Source: Mesobacillus sp. AQ2 (GTDB lineage: Bacteria > Bacillota > Bacilli > Bacillales > Cytobacillaceae). From it: 64,000 bases of DNA. Location: the NCBI RefSeq assembly GCF_030122805.1, contig NZ_CP126080.1, positions 3,787,501 through 3,851,500 of the forward strand. Direction: 5' to 3'. The translations under genes and the position numbers were made by a program. The notes beneath the pieces are model-generated. The model saw only the letters and a list, made by a program, of their open reading frames with translations, had not been told where the DNA came from and did no database searches. Each line of letters opens with the position of its first letter. The first letter of the stretch is position 1. Positions 35,251 through 43,423 of the stretch are shown one piece after another.

Positions 35251-36015
35251 CTAACTTTGTATTAAAAGAGGAATCATGTAACTAAACGTTTGCGCATTCG
35301 GTGATTCAAATTTTTCTAACTTAATTCCTTTAGTGTTAAAACCAAAACGGTGAACTAACTTGATAAAATTAAAGCAGATAAACTGGTCATAGACATTAAA
35401 ATTCATTGTTGCATATAATGTGGGCTCCAATTGTTCTATATAGATATTACTATCACTTTTTAATGAATCGGAGGAAATCTCTTCATTTAAGATAAAACCT
35501 ACCTCTCCCACCATTGAAGCGCCTTTCGAATCTAGTGTCCTTATAAATATTCCAGGCCGCACATCTATCCCTAATTTTTTCAAACTATCTATATCATCCT
35601 TCATTACAGATTGAAAAGGGTTTATCATTCTGGGTACCACATGTCTAAACCAGACAAATGTAGTTGGAGAAGCCCATTTAATTAGGTGCATATGTTGCTC
35701 TTTATAATTCAAACCATTTAAGTATTGTTTAGCAATATTTAATGAAGATAACTTTGCTTCAACTTCTTCTCTCCATGCAGAGATTAATTGCTGCTTCTCT
35801 CCTTCATCTACTTGCAGAAACTGATATATTTCTTCAATCTTTATATCTGCTAGCCGGAGGGAATGGATGATTAAGGCCTTTTCAACTTGATTTTCTGAAT
35901 ATATTCTATATCCATTCTCTAACCTCTTAAGCGGTTCTAACAATTTTTTTTGGTCATAGAATCGAAGAGTGCTTGGTGATAGACCTGTTCGTTCGGAAAA
36001 CTTATTAATTGTCAT
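35251..36015 (-). CDS. MerR-family regulator with GyrI-like effector domain
   Basis: About 254 residues. The N-terminal MerR HTH is TINKFSERTGLSPSTLRFYD (residues 2-21), then ENGYRIYSENQVEKALIIHS and a dimerisation helix. The C-terminal domain (about 130-254) matches the GyrI-like/BmrR effector-binding arrangement, so a small-molecule or multidrug ligand is likely. The start at 36015 avoids overlap with the upstream VOC gene. It follows that gene by 25 bases and may regulate it. Confidence 0.87.
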   Translation of the reverse strand: MTINKFSERTGLSPSTLRFYDQKKLLEPLKRLENGYRIYSENQVEKALIIHSLRLADIKIEEIYQFLQVDEGEKQQLISAWREEVEAKLSSLNIAKQYLNGLNYKEQHMHLIKWASPTTFVWFRHVVPRMINPFQSVMKDDIDSLKKLGIDVRPGIFIRTLDSKGASMVGEVGFILNEEISSDSLKSDSNIYIEQLEPTLYATMNFNVYDQFICFNFIKLVHRFGFNTKGIKLEKFESPNAQTFSYMIPLLIQS

Positions 36016-36040
36016 TTCCAAAACTCTTCCCCCTTTTATC

Positions 36041-36859
36041 TTAGAAAGGATATGACCAAACATTTATACGGTTACCATCTAAGTCAAAAAAATGAAAGCC
36101 TGCCCACCCATTTTTTGGATCACCTGCAACTTCAGACAATTCCACCCCTTTTAGTTTTAAATGGTTGTAGGTATCATTAAATACTTCTGGTCGGATATCA
36201 AAATAATTTCTCACAGCAGGGTTAGCCTTTCTAAAATATTCATGTTCAAGCTTTTCCAGCCAAATATTATCATAGAACACTTCAGAAAGCTGCATCCAAT
36301 CATAAGCGTCTTCAATATGCAGGTGAGCAAAATCTTTATTGTATTGTTTTACTAATTTCACTCCAAGGTATTCCTTATACCAAGATATAGCTCTGTCGAT
36401 ATCACGCACTCCTATTCTTACATTTACATCACTGAATCCTGTTATTCTTGATGTAAGAAATTCTCCTTCAATACTTTTATTATAAACAGCTGTAAGCCTA
36501 GCGTTCTCAAATCCAGTAATATCAAAACTAACTTGCCCATCAGGTAATGTTTTCAGTTCTGTAACATTAATTCCTTCCCTATCAAAATAGTTTAGTGTTT
36601 CCTTGAGGTTCGTTATCTCGAAACCTATTCTCATGTTGCCTTCAAAGTCATTATCAGCTTTAAAATGCTCCATATCAGACTCAAAAGATTTTAAAGTTAC
36701 AACACCTAATCTTGGCATTTTAAGAAAAGCCTTTTTCCCCACTGGAGTAATTACCTGGTCCAAACAAGACCACCCCATATGCTTGGTATACCATTCCACT
36801 CCCTCTTCAAATTTATCCCATGATACCATAATAAAACCGCCATCCCAACGGAATGTCAT
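36041..36859 (-). CDS. Two-domain VOC-family protein
   Basis: About 272 residues with two VOC units. The first begins GFIMVSWDKFEEGVEWYTKH; the second begins DVNVRIGVRDIDRAISWYKE near 145 and ends HFFDLDGNRINVWSYPF. A fused pair gives the same cup as a single-domain dimer. ATG at 36859 has AGGGGTG upstream. It precedes the MerR-family gene as a probable two-gene unit. Confidence 0.85.
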   Translation of the reverse strand: MTFRWDGGFIMVSWDKFEEGVEWYTKHMGWSCLDQVITPVGKKAFLKMPRLGVVTLKSFESDMEHFKADNDFEGNMRIGFEITNLKETLNYFDREGINVTELKTLPDGQVSFDITGFENARLTAVYNKSIEGEFLTSRITGFSDVNVRIGVRDIDRAISWYKEYLGVKLVKQYNKDFAHLHIEDAYDWMQLSEVFYDNIWLEKLEHEYFRKANPAVRNYFDIRPEVFNDTYNHLKLKGVELSEVAGDPKNGWAGFHFFDLDGNRINVWSYPF

Positions 36860-36956
36860 CTGTCGCACCCCTACTTTCTAATTTCTGATTCGGTATGTTC
36901 TACCAATTTCATTCTAAAGGTTAAAGTAAGTTTAAGGTCAAGTGTTTTTAGGTTAA

Positions 36957-37097
36957 TTTATTTGACTAATCTTCCCCTTTAATCGATAAGAAAAAAGAGC
37001 TGCCGATCCCTGGTGGATCTTCAACTCACAAACGTTCCCGTTATGGAACAAAGAGGAGGCTATGCCTTATTAAAACATCGCCTTCTCATTAAATTAT
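36957..37097 (+). repeat. Cassette-associated repeat, degenerate copy
   Basis: TTATTTGACTAATCTTCCCC resembles the left end, AGAGCTGCCGATCCCTGGTG the hairpin region. The right portion is diverged, with an additional stem around 37040-37090. The stop of the VOC gene follows. Confidence 0.45.
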
Positions 37098-37517
37098 CTA
37101 TTTGGAATTGAGATATTTTTCTTTAAAGATTGGACTTAGTTCACTCCATACATCAAATTTATTACCATCTAAATCATAAAAAACGAAATTTCTTCCTGAG
37201 TGTCCTCTGTTTTCAATCTCTCCAACTCTAATTTCACTTTGCCTGAATCTTTTATGTATTGCTTCCAAGGCATTTAATCCATTAACTTCGAATGTTAACG
37301 AAAAACGCTCATTACCGTAAATATCAATGAAATTGGAGCTTTGATTTTCATTAGATTTTACAAGAAAAATACTTTGATTGGCAAAGTTTAAAATAGCTTT
37401 GTCTTGATCTTTGTAGCTTAACTCTGCTCCTAGCTTATTTACATACCAATCAGTAGAAAGGTCTACCTTAGTCACTGGTATATAAGTTGTGCCTATCCTT
37501 AGTAATTGCTCATCCAT
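37098..37517 (-). CDS. VOC-family protein
   Basis: 139 residues: GTTYIPVTKVDLSTDWYVNK at the N-terminus, RFSLTFEVNGLNALEAIHKR in the middle and NFVFYDLDGNKFDVWSEL at the C-terminus, the standard VOC metal-cup pattern. GGAGGGGG lies upstream of the ATG. Monocistronic, stop next to a repeat copy. Substrate unknown. Confidence 0.86.
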   Translation of the reverse strand: MDEQLLRIGTTYIPVTKVDLSTDWYVNKLGAELSYKDQDKAILNFANQSIFLVKSNENQSSNFIDIYGNERFSLTFEVNGLNALEAIHKRFRQSEIRVGEIENRGHSGRNFVFYDLDGNKFDVWSELSPIFKEKYLNSK

Positions 37518-37626
37518 TTTTCTGCCCCCTCCAAAATTCCAAAATATACTAAATTTAATTATTCAACAAAAAAATACTTACTTCCTGCCTTAAAGTAAGT
37601 ATTTTATACTGTTTTAGTAACCGTTA

Positions 37627-37727
37627 ATCAACTAAACTGCCCCTTTACTTAAAAAAAGCATTCTAAAAAAAATGCCCTTTTAGTATAAGAGTGACCTTCC
37701 ACCGAATATTACCTTTATATATATTCC
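37627..37727 (+). repeat. Cassette-associated repeat, variant hairpin
   Basis: ATCAACTAAACTGCCCCTTT at the left, a short stem AAGCATTCT / AAATGCCCTTTT, and right end TTAGTATAAGAGTG. The VOC gene stop follows at 37728. Confidence 0.6.
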
Positions 37728-38102
37728 TTACCAGTGCACCTGAAGTTTATTGCCATTTAAATCAAAAAAATTGAAATAGGCATGTCCATTATCCTCTTTT
37801 ATATCCTCAACCTTAACACCCTTTTCAATAAGGTGTGTATGAAACTTAGATAGTTCTGGACTTGTAAAACCAATGCTAAAGGCTGGGACATTACCAATTG
37901 TGAAATGTGCAAATGTATCATCTTCAGTAGGAACTAAGATAAGTAAAAATGGTCCCTCATTAACTTTTATAATGGCAAATGGATCCTCAGTAATTGTTAA
38001 TAATTGAAGCCCTAGTATATCTCTATACCATTGTGCAGACTGCTCCAAGTTTTTTACCGGAATTCTAATATAATGTACTTGTTCAATAAATGAATTACTC
38101 AT
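37728..38102 (-). CDS. VOC-family protein
   Basis: 124 residues: QVHYIRIPVKNLEQSAQWYR at the N-terminus, FSIGFTSPELSKFHTHLIEK in the middle and YFNFFDLNGNKLQVHW at the C-terminus. AAAGGAGAGG precedes the ATG. Close in size and layout to the VOC genes at 34698 and 37098 but clearly diverged from them, so not a recent duplication. Substrate unknown. Confidence 0.86.
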   Translation of the reverse strand: MSNSFIEQVHYIRIPVKNLEQSAQWYRDILGLQLLTITEDPFAIIKVNEGPFLLILVPTEDDTFAHFTIGNVPAFSIGFTSPELSKFHTHLIEKGVKVEDIKEDNGHAYFNFFDLNGNKLQVHW

Positions 38103-38178
38103 AAACTACCTCTCCTTTATTTAGTATGATTTATTAAGTAATTCCCTTTTTATATCCCTTTTTCCTTCCAATTTATTG

Positions 38179-38257
38179 AACTAACCTGCTCCGTTCGTAT
38201 AATAAGAAGTTCGATAAAAAAGGTGCTTAGTCTTTCCGTTTGGTTGAATCAAAGGAG
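38179..38257 (+). repeat. Cassette-associated repeat copy
   Basis: AACTAACCTGCTCCGTTCGT, ATAATAAGAAGTTCGATAAA, then AAAGGTGCTTAGTCTTTCC; the right half is replaced. It separates the VOC gene from the plus-strand 47-aa gene. Confidence 0.7.
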
Positions 38258-38366
38258 TGATAGACATCACAACCAAAATGCAAAAATCCCTTGATTCTTT
38301 TGAATAAAAATAAGGTTCAAGAGCAAAATATTGTTGCAACATTAAAAGAAGAAGGTGGTGGTACTA

Positions 38367-38510
38367 ATGTATGGTAATAATAATAATTTGTTTGGTATAG
38401 GAATGATTGCAATGCTTTTAACATCAATCTACACTGCAATTTTGGCTTCACTACTTATGAAAACTAAGGAACGGGTAGATTATATTTATCATAAGGAACG
38501 TTCAAAATAA
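38367..38510 (+). CDS. Small membrane protein (47 aa), paralogue of 18070-18252
   Basis: The product starts MYGNNNNLFGIGMIAMLLTS and continues IYTAILASLLM, then a charged tail with RVDYIYHKE. It is one predicted helix with an Asn-rich N-terminus. AAGGTGG lies 8 bases upstream of the ATG and a terminator follows. The helix and VDY-[LI]-Y tail match the 60-aa protein at 18070. Function unknown. Confidence 0.65.
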   Translation: MYGNNNNLFGIGMIAMLLTSIYTAILASLLMKTKERVDYIYHKERSK

Positions 38511-38520
38511 AGATGCTTAA

Positions 38521-38548
38521 AGATGGCGATGATTTCATCGCTTTTTTT
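38521..38548 (+). terminator. Terminator after 47-aa gene
   Basis: Stem GCGATGA / TCATCGC with a T7 tail, 15 bases after the stop. Confidence 0.8.
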
Positions 38549-38580
38549 ATTAATCACTGATTAACCCCCCTTTCTCTACA

Positions 38581-38630
38581 TTGTTTACTTAACTAATCCC
38601 CTCGAAGGTCCTAAGTATAACCACCAGTAT
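38581..38630 (+). repeat. Cassette-associated repeat, partial copy
   Basis: TTGTTTACTTAACTAATCCC then TCGAAGGTCCTAAGTATAAC: the two ends remain but the hairpin is lost. Confidence 0.4.
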
Positions 38631-38682
38631 AAGAGATAACCTATCTTATGGAAGTGCTAAACATGGGGCGAAAATTATAAAA

Positions 38683-39138
38683 TTGCTTTATTTCTTTGGT
38701 ATTAGTTCCTTTATTTACTTAATTAAAAAACCACTTGCAAAGGACTGGCTCCTTGTTTTCTTTATAAAAAGTTATTATGCATCATTGGTCGATCAACTAG
38801 TTGTAAATAAAGGTTATGTTAAATATCCCACCATATTTCCAAAACGAGTTAAAACAAGTTTTATTTTTGATTACATACTTTTCCCAATTTCTTGTGTCTT
38901 TTATAATCAACTGACTAAGGATTCTCGTATCCTTCAGTGCCTTTTAAAAGTTCTGTATTTCAGTGTACCGATGACTATTACTGAGCTATGGCTAGAAAAA
39001 AATACACAGCTTGTTAAGTATAAAAAGGGGTGGAATTGGAAAACCACTTTCTATTCGCTTTCTTTTTCCTTTTTATTGGTCAGATTTTCAATAGCTGTTA
39101 TAAGAAGTATCTTCAATAATAAATACGATTTTTCTTAA
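38683..39138 (+). CDS. CBO0543-like membrane protein
   Basis: 151 residues, start TTG at 38683 (weak ribosome site, so start uncertain). Three to four hydrophobic segments (LYFFGISSFIYLI; SFIFDYILFPISCVFY; VLYFSVPMTITELWLE) and a C-terminal KYKKGWNWKTTFYSLSFSFL. The GWNWKxTF and TELWLE segments recall the CBO0543 family common in spore formers, function unknown. Family assignment is from memory. Confidence 0.6.
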   Translation: MLYFFGISSFIYLIKKPLAKDWLLVFFIKSYYASLVDQLVVNKGYVKYPTIFPKRVKTSFIFDYILFPISCVFYNQLTKDSRILQCLLKVLYFSVPMTITELWLEKNTQLVKYKKGWNWKTTFYSLSFSFLLVRFSIAVIRSIFNNKYDFS

Positions 39139-39408
39139 GATTGGGGTTCTTAATCACAAGAGAGTAAAAAGGATAAGGCATTTCTTCTTCCTTTCTTATT
39201 TTATGTTCAACCAGATTTTTCTAGTTGTACATTTTTTAAAATAAAAGAAAAAACCGTCCCAACAATCATCCTCAGTCAACACAATGCATAAATGTTCCAA
39301 CCATTTAAGCTAATTTACCAATTTTTAAAAAACATTAAAGAATGTTTTCCTCCTACTTTTGGAACAATACAATTTGATTGTATTAACAAATCAGGAGGGT
39401 AATCAGAA

Positions 39409-39654
39409 ATGGATAATCAAAAATTAGCCGATCATGAGTCATTGGATTTACATGAAGTTATAAATTTTAAAACCCTTTGCTTAGCCAAATCAAAACTAAT
39501 GCAAGGATTGGTTTTTGATCAGGATTTGAGAAATTTAATGAAAAAAGATGTTGAACAATCCATGCAAGCGCTAAAAGAATTACAGGCAATTTATCAACGT
39601 GCACCTTTTGAAGCTCCTGTTCCTCAAAACCGGCCAACACCAATAGTAAATTGA
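39409..39654 (+). CDS. yraG: Spore coat protein YraG
   Basis: 81 residues beginning [20 protein letters not shown], with [20 protein letters not shown], a helical hairpin of CotF-like coat proteins. CAGGAGGG lies about 8 bases before the ATG. The gene set 39409-41724 has the lengths (about 80, 122, 378, 65, 99) and order of the B. subtilis yraG-yraF-adhB-yraE-yraD operon, which is made in the mother cell late in sporulation. A short palindrome AATACAA/TTGTATT (39366-39384) lies upstream; I could not place a convincing SigK promoter. Confidence 0.88.
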   Translation: MDNQKLADHESLDLHEVINFKTLCLAKSKLMQGLVFDQDLRNLMKKDVEQSMQALKELQAIYQRAPFEAPVPQNRPTPIVN

Positions 39655-39670
39655 AAAGGAGGCAAATTCA

Positions 39671-40039
39671 TTGAATAATGACTATTTAGACCCTATAAAC
39701 TCGCTACACGTACCAGAGCTAGCAGATACCACATTTGCGATGGATTTACTCCTTCGTGCCAAAGAAGGTGTCCGCAATATCGCTGTCGCATTAACGGAGA
39801 CCGCATCACCTGATCTTAGAGCCCTCTTACGAAAACAGTTAATGCAAGGGATTGCCATGCACCAAGAAATTTCAGAACTAATGATTAATAAAAAATGGTT
39901 CCATCCATACGAACTAAGTGAACAGTATAAACTAGATCAACTCTCTGCTAACAATACATTGATGATTGGAAAAATGAATCTTTTTCCTGTTGAGACCAAT
40001 AGAAAAGGTATGTTTGACCGGACACCTGATGATCACTAA
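39671..40039 (+). CDS. yraF: Spore coat protein YraF (CotF-like)
   Basis: 122 residues starting TTG at 39671, with AAAGGAGG 8 bases upstream. The text [20 protein letters not shown] then [20 protein letters not shown] and [20 protein letters not shown] is the CotF-type helical bundle. It shares the AMDLL-x-AK-x-GVRN block with YraD at 41425. It lies 16 bases after yraG and 18 before adhB, in one operon. Confidence 0.88.
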   Translation: MNNDYLDPINSLHVPELADTTFAMDLLLRAKEGVRNIAVALTETASPDLRALLRKQLMQGIAMHQEISELMINKKWFHPYELSEQYKLDQLSANNTLMIGKMNLFPVETNRKGMFDRTPDDH

Positions 40040-40057
40040 CACTGGAGGCTGTAACCA

Positions 40058-41194
40058 ATGAAGGCAGTAACGTATCAAGGTATTAAAAATGTTGTAGTCA
40101 AAGACGTCCCAGATCCAAAGATTGAAAAACCAGATGACATGATTATTAAAGTTACGAGTACAGCTATATGTGGGTCTGATTTACATTTAATTCATGGAAT
40201 GATTCCAAATATGCAAGAAGACTATATTATCGGTCATGAACCGATGGGAATTGTTGAAGAGGTGGGACCAAATGTTACGAAAGTAAAAAAAGGGGATCGT
40301 GTTATTATTCCTTTTAACATTGCCTGCGGGGAATGCATTTATTGTAAAAACCATTTGGAAAGCCAATGTGATAATTCTAATGATAATGGTGATATGGGTG
40401 CCTATTTCGGATATTCTGGTACGACGGGTGGCTATCCCGGTGGGCAAGCCGAATATTTAAGAGTGCCCTTTGCCAACTTTACTCATTTCAAAATCCCTGA
40501 GACTTGTGAAGAACCAGATGAAAAGTTAACAGTTATTGCCGATGCGATGACTACCGGTTTTTGGAGTGTTGACAATGCAGGCGTAAAGGCCGGAGATACT
40601 GTTATTGTATTTGGCTGCGGTCCGGTTGGCCTTTTTGCTCAAAAATTTTGTTGGTTAAAAGGAGCAAAGCGTGTCATTGCTGTAGACTATGTCAATTATC
40701 GCCTACAGCACGCCAAACGTACCAACAAAGTTGAAATTGTTAACTTTGAGGACCATGAGAATGTGGGAAGTTATCTTAAAGAAATTACCAAAGGCGGCGC
40801 TGATGTTGTCATTGATGCCGTTGGTATGGACGGCAAAATGACTGATATGGAGTTCCTTGCGAGCGGAATGAAGCTTCAAGGGGGAGCGTTAAGTCCATTT
40901 ATTATGGCTTCACAAGCAGTGCGTAAAGGCGGGACAATCCAAGTTACAGGCGTTTACGGCGGCAGATATAACGGTTTCCCATTTGGAGATATTATGCAGC
41001 GGAATATCAATATCCGCTCCGGCCAAGCCCCTGTCATCCACTATATGCCATACATGTTCGAACTGGTAACAACTGGCAAGATTGACCCAGGCGATGTCGT
41101 AAGTCATGTCCTTCCTCTTAGTGAAGCAAAACATGGCTATGAAATTTTTGATACAAAAATGGATGAATGTATTAAAGTCGTGTTGAAACCTTAA
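40058..41194 (+). CDS. adhB: Zinc-dependent alcohol dehydrogenase AdhB
   Basis: 378-residue medium-chain dehydrogenase. Catalytic zinc ligand Cys in TAICGSDLHLIHG near 38, GHEPMGIVEEVG near 66, structural zinc cysteines in FNIACGECIYCKNHLESQCD near 88-103, and the Rossmann VIVFGCGPVGLFAQ near 188. It oxidises an alcohol or reduces an aldehyde with NAD(P); the physiological substrate in spores is unknown. Its place between coat-protein genes matches the B. subtilis operon and suggests a spore-associated role. Confidence 0.92.
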   Translation: MKAVTYQGIKNVVVKDVPDPKIEKPDDMIIKVTSTAICGSDLHLIHGMIPNMQEDYIIGHEPMGIVEEVGPNVTKVKKGDRVIIPFNIACGECIYCKNHLESQCDNSNDNGDMGAYFGYSGTTGGYPGGQAEYLRVPFANFTHFKIPETCEEPDEKLTVIADAMTTGFWSVDNAGVKAGDTVIVFGCGPVGLFAQKFCWLKGAKRVIAVDYVNYRLQHAKRTNKVEIVNFEDHENVGSYLKEITKGGADVVIDAVGMDGKMTDMEFLASGMKLQGGALSPFIMASQAVRKGGTIQVTGVYGGRYNGFPFGDIMQRNINIRSGQAPVIHYMPYMFELVTTGKIDPGDVVSHVLPLSEAKHGYEIFDTKMDECIKVVLKP

Positions 41195-41211
41195 GGAAGG
41201 AGGTATGAAAA

Positions 41212-41406
41212 ATGAACTACGCCTTGCATGAAGTTCTTGAGGTCCATGAGATGGCGGCATTTAAGACCAATTGTCTTACTAAGTCCAAAACGATGAAAGC
41301 ATTAGTTACAGATCAGCGATTAAGAGATATTATGCAGCAAGACATTGATTTATCTACGATACAATTACAAGAATATGCTTCTATCCTTTCCAATGCTAAG
41401 CAGTAA
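41212..41406 (+). CDS. yraE: Spore coat protein YraE
   Basis: 64 residues: MNYALHEVLEVHEMAAFKTN then CLTKSKTMKALVTDQRLRDI. It is a paralogue of YraG (same HEV-x-x-KT-x-CL-x-KSK pattern). AAGGAGG precedes the ATG. Fourth gene of the operon, 17 bases after adhB. Confidence 0.88.
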   Translation: MNYALHEVLEVHEMAAFKTNCLTKSKTMKALVTDQRLRDIMQQDIDLSTIQLQEYASILSNAKQ

Positions 41407-41424
41407 ATTAGGAGGTGAACGAAC

Positions 41425-41724
41425 ATGAATCCAATCATTGAAACTTTCACTGGCATGGACGCACTATCTGATCAAGTGGTTGCAATGGATTTATTGATTG
41501 CAGCTAAGAGTGGAGTAAGAAATTATGCCATGGCTGTTACAGAATCAGGAACGCCCGAAATTAAAGAAATTCTCACTCGCCATTTAACAGAAGCACTAGA
41601 TATGCATGAACAAATTTCCTTATATATGGAAGAAAAAGGATGGTATCATGCTTGGGATACAAACGAACAAATCAGTTTGGATTTAAATAATATCGATACA
41701 GCATTGAACTTACCCACTCTATAA
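41425..41724 (+). CDS. yraD: Spore coat protein YraD (CotF-like)
   Basis: 99 residues: DALSDQVVAMDLLIAAKSGV then RNYAMAVTESGTPEIKEILT and EALDMHEQISLYMEEKGWYH. It is paralogous to YraF. TTAGGAGGTG lies before the ATG. Last gene of the operon, followed 8 bases later by a strong terminator. Confidence 0.88.
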   Translation: MNPIIETFTGMDALSDQVVAMDLLIAAKSGVRNYAMAVTESGTPEIKEILTRHLTEALDMHEQISLYMEEKGWYHAWDTNEQISLDLNNIDTALNLPTL

Positions 41725-41731
41725 AAATAAA

Positions 41732-41766
41732 ATAGGAACAGTTTAGAATTACACCTAAACTGTTCC
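41732..41766. terminator. Bidirectional terminator
   Basis: A 12-bp perfect stem GGAACAGTTTAG / CTAAACTGTTCC between the convergent yraD and beta-propeller genes. Confidence 0.8.
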
Positions 41767-41835
41767 CACAAAAACTCAAAGAGTCTTCCCTTTCTTGACC
41801 AAATTACAATTATAAATTTGAAATTATTTTTATGA

Positions 41836-42930
41836 TCAAATGGTAGGAGCAGGAAATTCACCAATTTTTATACGAAGTAAACTATAAGGTTTTTGTCGCA
41901 GGTCTTTCCCATAATGAAATCTTGCCTGCCGATGTAATTGGTTCACAATGACATATAAGTATTGATCCGGCCCAATCGAAAAAGTATCCGGCCATAAGAT
42001 TCTCGGGTCATGTGCGATGGTTTCCATTGTGCCATTTGGCCATATCTTTCGAATACTGTTGTTTTCATAGTCTCCGGCATAAATGGCTCCTTTTGCATCA
42101 GTGATCATTCCATCAGACGCCCCTTTTTCTCCCCAGTACACCACATGATAAGGTAAATCCATGTCCGGTATATTTCTGTCTCTCAGGACTTCTGTTGGAA
42201 TCGAGTATAGATGACGGCTTGTAAGTGGACAAAAAAACAAAACCTTTCCATCTGGAGAAATCGCAATACCGTCAGACGCCAATCTAAATGGAGAGGTGGA
42301 ACCATCTTTGTTTCGGTTCTTCAAAATTTCTCCTTCTACTTTCGGTAAAATATAAGGATCGGGTGAAGTTGAATTTGCCCCATTTAACCGTCTAAACGCG
42401 TTTCCAGTTTCTAAATCTACAACGATAATAGCTCCGGGTCCTTTGGAAGATGAATCCGTTATATATGCATAACCTGCGTTTCCAACACGAAAATCAAATC
42501 GGACATCATTCAGATAAGTTGTTGGCAGGACCACATCTTCTGTAAAGGTATATACTCTTCTAATTGTATTGGTTTTTAAATCGACAGCGACTAATTTTGC
42601 CCCACCTTTTATGGGTTCAGAAAAATTGGGTGCCGCTGTATCCAATACCCAAAGCGTTCCCCTGCCATCCGCAACCACACTTTGGACACTGATGAAAGTC
42701 ATTCTGATATTTGCGGGGTTAGCCAAATTGGTTTGAAAGTTAGGATACGGCTGCAATTGACCCTCAACAATTTCCGCAACCGTAAATTTAACATCATCTC
42801 CCCATTTCGGAAAACAAATAAAAATACGACCCGTTTCCGAAACACTAACACCTGTAGGCATAGCCCCATAAAATGTATGAACCAGTTCTAAATTACCGAA
42901 ATATTTTTCACTAGGCAGCATAGATTTCAT
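41836..42930 (-). CDS. Major royal jelly protein/yellow-family beta-propeller protein
   Basis: About 364 residues. The MRJP pattern is visible: LELVHTFYGAMPTGVSVSET, GRIFICFPKWGDD, LWVLDTAAPNFSEPIKGGAK, VDLKTNTIRRVYTF, TYLNDVRFDF, AYITDSSSKGPGAIIVVDLE and SDGIAISPDGKVLFFCPLTS. Such proteins are six-bladed propellers that in bacteria are thought to bind or hydrolyse small molecules; the reaction is unknown. No signal peptide. ATG at 42930 has GAGGAGG 6 bases upstream. Convergent with the yra operon. Confidence 0.87.
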   Translation of the reverse strand: MKSMLPSEKYFGNLELVHTFYGAMPTGVSVSETGRIFICFPKWGDDVKFTVAEIVEGQLQPYPNFQTNLANPANIRMTFISVQSVVADGRGTLWVLDTAAPNFSEPIKGGAKLVAVDLKTNTIRRVYTFTEDVVLPTTYLNDVRFDFRVGNAGYAYITDSSSKGPGAIIVVDLETGNAFRRLNGANSTSPDPYILPKVEGEILKNRNKDGSTSPFRLASDGIAISPDGKVLFFCPLTSRHLYSIPTEVLRDRNIPDMDLPYHVVYWGEKGASDGMITDAKGAIYAGDYENNSIRKIWPNGTMETIAHDPRILWPDTFSIGPDQYLYVIVNQLHRQARFHYGKDLRQKPYSLLRIKIGEFPAPTI

Positions 42931-43423
42931 GATATCCTCCTCAACCATTTAAAACGGGATATCACCTATATATGATTTATATTTTTTCTAGTGCATGTTT
43001 TGTAACAAATTTTCCTTTACGAAAAGATGATGGAGTTGATTGTTCGGAAATTCGAACCATTCCCTATTCTTCAAGGCTGATATTTTCTAAGAAATATATA
43101 AGATAATGCTGATGCAAAAAAGCCTAAAAATTGTACCATGGCAATTTAGTAAGCTAATTTTTTATAGTCAGTCTCACGATTTATTATTATCTCCTATAAA
43201 CATTAATAGGTTGGTCGCCTAATATACCATTACTATTCAAAATTTCTCATTAACCCAAAGAAGCAGACCAATTCAGTTGCGAATTAGACTGCTTCTTTGG
43301 GTGCTTTTTATTTTTTTTACTCAAAAACCAGACCTATTACTTATTTTCTGCATTATGTTGTTTATTTGTTTATTAAAAGGCAATCTTTATTAACGGATTT
43401 AAAATAAAATCCCAAAATACACT
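42931..43423. other. Intergenic stretch without a recognisable gene
   Basis: 493 AT-rich bases. It holds the upstream region of the propeller gene and a long terminator-like hairpin at 43253-43310. No ORF with a ribosome site was found. Confidence 0.5.
43253..43310 (+). terminator. Long terminator-like hairpin
   Basis: A 14-bp stem ACCCAAAGAAGCAG / CTGCTTCTTTGGGT with an inner AATTC/GAATT stem and a T-rich tail on the plus strand. No plus-strand gene lies upstream, so its gene may have been lost. Confidence 0.5.

Noticed and set aside
16820..38630. A classical integron or CRISPR array
   Set aside because: No integron integrase or canonical attC core site is visible, and the repeats are separated by genes rather than uniform short spacers; no cas gene exists.
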